Shown: positions 6,168-7,926 of the stretch, one piece after another | Layout of the letters: every line of letters starts with the position of its first letter | Numbering within the stretch: position 1 is the first letter of the stretch | NCBI GenBank assembly: GCA_021286965.1 | Contig: JAJTBK010000458.1 | Coordinates: 1 to 7,926 of the forward strand | Length of the DNA stretch: 7,926 nt | Source of the DNA: Comamonadaceae bacterium | Lineage (GTDB): Bacteria; Pseudomonadota; Gammaproteobacteria; Burkholderiales; Burkholderiaceae_C | Reading direction: 5' to 3' | Notes under the pieces: generated by a model | Database searches by the model: none | The model's input: the letters and a program-made list of their open reading frames with translations, nothing else | Told to the model about the DNA's origin: nothing | Translations under genes and position numbers: made by a program

Positions 6168-7274
6168 ATGTCCCGCCTTTTGCACAGCGTTTCGATTGAT
6201 CTGGACGCGCGCAGCTACCGCATTGCCATTGGCAGCGGCTTGCTGGCCGACCCCGCCACCTACGACGGCCTGCCCGCTGCGCGCAGCGCCCTCATCGTCA
6301 GCAACACCACCGTTGCGCCCCTGTATGCGGCGCACCTGCGCGCCGCCCTGGCCGGGCGCTACGCGCACATCCACGAGGTGCAGCTGCCCGATGGCGAGGA
6401 ATTCAAAAACTGGCAGACCCTGCAGCAGATTTTTGATGCCCTGCTGGCGCAGGAATGCGACCGCAAGACCGTGCTCTTTGCCCTGGGCGGCGGCGTGGTG
6501 GGCGACATGGCCGGCTTTGCCGCCGCCAGCTACATGCGCGGCGTGCCCTTTGTGCAGGTGCCGACGACGCTGCTGGCGCAGGTCGATTCCTCGGTCGGCG
6601 GCAAAACCGCCATCAACCACCCGCTGGGCAAGAACATGATCGGCGCCTTCTACCAGCCGCAGCAGGTGGTGTGCGACCTGGACGTGCTCGCCAGCCTGCC
6701 GCCGCGCGAGTTCAGCGCCGGCCTGGCCGAAGTCATCAAATACGGCCCGATTGCCGACATGGCGTTTTTCGACTGGCTGGAGCAGCACATGGACGCGCTG
6801 GTGGCGCGCGACGGCGCCGCCCTGGCCCACGCCGTGCGCCGCAGCTGCGAGATCAAGGCCGAGGTCGTCGGCCAGGACGAACGCGAAACCGGCCTGCGCG
6901 CCATCCTCAACTTCGGCCACACCTTCGGCCACGCCATCGAGGCCGGCATGGGCTACGGCGCCTGGCTGCACGGCGAAGGCGTGGGCGCGGGCATGGTGAT
7001 GGCGGCCGCGCTGTCGCAGCAGCTTGGGCTGGTCGATGCGGCCTTTGTGCAGCGCCTCACGGCCCTGGTGCAGCGCGCCGGCCTGCCGGTGCGCGCGCCG
7101 CAGCTCGACGCCCAGGACAACGCTGGGCGCTACCTGCAGCTCATGCGCGTGGACAAGAAGGCCGAGGCGGGCGAGATCCGCTTCATCGTCATCGACGGCC
7201 CGGGCCGCGCCGCCCTGCGCAGCGCCCCCGACGCCCTGGTGCGGGCCGTGATCGACACCTGTTGTGCTACATAA
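6168..7274 (+). CDS. aroB: 3-Dehydroquinate synthase (EC 4.2.3.4)
   Basis: The 368-residue product converts DAHP to 3-dehydroquinate, the second step of the shikimate pathway, using NAD+ and a divalent metal in the cytoplasm. Visible signatures are the NAD-binding loop [11 protein letters not shown] (107-117) and the substrate-site stretch [19 protein letters not shown] (132-150, with Lys146). Lys155-Asn156, A-E-V-I-K-Y-G (187-193) and [11 protein letters not shown] (248-258) are also present. The three predicted metal ligands Glu188, His251 and His268 are all in place. Length is normal for bacterial AroB. The ATG at 6168 has no visible SD; the preceding bases are pyrimidine-rich as for aroK. 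The 30-nt spacing suggests one transcript with aroK. Codon use is strongly G/C-ending. The gene stops with TAA at 7272-7274, directly against the intergenic repeat that precedes dgt. Confidence 0.98.
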   Translation: MSRLLHSVSIDLDARSYRIAIGSGLLADPATYDGLPAARSALIVSNTTVAPLYAAHLRAALAGRYAHIHEVQLPDGEEFKNWQTLQQIFDALLAQECDRKTVLFALGGGVVGDMAGFAAASYMRGVPFVQVPTTLLAQVDSSVGGKTAINHPLGKNMIGAFYQPQQVVCDLDVLASLPPREFSAGLAEVIKYGPIADMAFFDWLEQHMDALVARDGAALAHAVRRSCEIKAEVVGQDERETGLRAILNFGHTFGHAIEAGMGYGAWLHGEGVGAGMVMAAALSQQLGLVDAAFVQRLTALVQRAGLPVRAPQLDAQDNAGRYLQLMRVDKKAEAGEIRFIVIDGPGRAALRSAPDALVRAVIDTCCAT

Positions 7275-7275
7275 A

Positions 7276-7323
7276 CAATAGCTGCTTGCGCTGACTGCGC
7301 AAGTGTTGGAGCCTGATTTGACC
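7276..7323. repeat. Hairpin-forming intergenic repeat of Comamonadaceae type
   Basis: The aroB-dgt junction carries the pattern AATAGCTGC, then a perfect 7-bp inverted repeat CTTGCGC (7285-7291) / GCGCAAG (7297-7303) with a TGACT loop, then GGAGCCTGATTTGACC. From memory this resembles an abundant short intergenic repeat in Acidovorax, Comamonas and relatives, of the form ATAGCTGCTAGCGCTT, a short loop, AAGCGCTAGAGGCTGATTT. The hairpin is directly visible; membership in that repeat family is recall, not a search result. The boundaries are approximate. No T-run follows, so it is not an intrinsic terminator. Its right end overlaps the dgt SD and start codon. Confidence 0.55.
7308..7311 (+). promoter_or_regulatory. 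Ribosome binding site of dgt
   Basis: GGAG lies 6 nt before the TTG at 7318 and decides that start. In-frame GTG at 7303 and TTG at 7306 lie in or beside this site without an SD of their own, and no in-frame ATG occurs near. The site lies 4 nt after the 3' arm of the intergenic hairpin (7285-7303), so folding could affect its accessibility. Confidence 0.7.
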
Positions 7324-7926
7324 ACTATTCTGGCCCCCTACGCCTGCGACCCGGCGCGCACCCGGGGGCGGCGCCACCCCGAGCCCGCCGCGCCCACGCG
7401 CAGCGACTACCAGCGCGACCGCGACCGCATCGTGCACAGCACGGCGTTCCGGCGCCTGGTGTACAAGACCCAGGTGTTCCTCAACCACGAGGGCGACCTG
7501 TTTCGCACCCGGCTGACGCATTCGCTGGAGGTGGCGCAGCTCGCGCGCTCGATTGCGCGCACCCTGCAGCTCAATGAAGACCTGGTCGAGGCCATCTCCC
7601 TGGCGCACGACCTGGGCCACACGCCGTTTGGCCACGCCGGGCAGGACGCGCTCAACGCCTGCATGGCCGACTTTGGCGGCTTCGAGCACAACCTGCAAAG
7701 CCTGCGCGTGGTGGACCATCTGGAGGAGCGCTACCCTGCGTTCGATGGGCTGAACCTGACCTTCGAGACGCGCGAAGGCATCCTCAAGCACTGTTCGCGC
7801 GCCAATGCCGAGCTGCTGCAGGCGCGCGAGCCCGGTGGAGTGGGGCAACGCTTTTTGCTCGGGCAGCGCCCGAGCCTGGAGGCGCAGCTGTGCAATCTGG
7901 CCGACGAAATCGCCTACAACGCGCAC
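7318..7926 (+). CDS. dgt: dGTP triphosphohydrolase-like HD-domain protein (3' truncated), TTG start
   Basis: The frame is open from TTG 7318 to the right edge, giving the first 203 residues of a deoxyguanosinetriphosphate triphosphohydrolase-like protein. The family hydrolyses dNTPs to deoxynucleosides and triphosphate. The N-terminus contains R-x-R-G-R-R-H (15-20) and [20 protein letters not shown] (33-52), typical of the family. The HD-domain metal ligands are all visible: His68 (in [12 protein letters not shown]), His97-Asp98 (in [15 protein letters not shown]) and Asp196 (in NLADEIAY). The TTG start is chosen for the GGAG 6 nt upstream and because the protein then begins close to the conserved part; no ATG is available in frame nearby. 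The gene follows aroB by 43 nt, the aroK-aroB-dgt order being common in betaproteobacteria. True substrate preference and the C-terminal half cannot be judged here. Confidence 0.93.
   Translation, partial: MTTILAPYACDPARTRGRRHPEPAAPTRSDYQRDRDRIVHSTAFRRLVYKTQVFLNHEGDLFRTRLTHSLEVAQLARSIARTLQLNEDLVEAISLAHDLGHTPFGHAGQDALNACMADFGGFEHNLQSLRVVDHLEERYPAFDGLNLTFETREGILKHCSRANAELLQAREPGGVGQRFLLGQRPSLEAQLCNLADEIAYNAH

Noticed and set aside
7285..7303. Hairpin after aroB as an intrinsic terminator
   Set aside because: No T-run follows the stem; the next bases are TGTTGGAG, leading into the dgt SD.
6129..7325. A 398-codon minus-strand open frame opposite aroB
   Set aside because: It mirrors the intact aroB frame with catalytic residues; its composition (Ala, Val, His, Gln, Gly) is typical of a GC-rich shadow.

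Overview
The window reads as a chromosomal segment of a GC-rich betaproteobacterium, most likely of the order Burkholderiales and family Comamonadaceae (Acidovorax/Comamonas-like). The basis is the gene order pilN-pilO-pilP-pilQ followed by aroK-aroB-dgt, the style of the encoded proteins, and a short intergenic repeat of a type I recall from Comamonadaceae genomes. All genes are on the + strand. No RNA gene, insertion sequence, CRISPR array or phage gene is visible.

Bases 1-3885 are the distal part of a type IV pilus assembly operon. It holds the 3' part of pilN (cut by the window edge), complete pilO, pilP (lipoprotein) and pilQ (outer-membrane secretin). pilO/pilP and pilP/pilQ overlap by ATGA, so they are translationally coupled. 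PilN and PilO form the inner-membrane alignment platform, PilP links it across the periplasm, and PilQ is the pore through which the pilus exits.

Bases 3906-5483 hold the least expected gene: a 525-residue predicted lipoprotein. It has a Gly/Thr-rich linker, about three bacterial Ig-like (Big_1/invasin-type) modules and a distinct C-terminal module with conserved-looking cysteines, the last being the final residue. It starts 20 nt after pilQ and is followed by a strong intrinsic terminator at 5549-5575, so it looks like the last gene of the pilus operon. No pilus role is known to me for it.

Bases 5589-7274 carry aroK (shikimate kinase) and aroB (3-dehydroquinate synthase), two steps of the shikimate pathway. 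Neither has a visible Shine-Dalgarno sequence, and both have nearly the same pyrimidine-rich leader right before ATG. aroK begins only 13 nt after the T-run of the terminator.

From 7318 to the right edge is the 5' part of dgt (dGTP triphosphohydrolase family, HD domain). Its likely start is TTG, with the SD and start codon lying inside the end of a hairpin-forming intergenic repeat. Gene-free stretches are all shorter than 110 bases.
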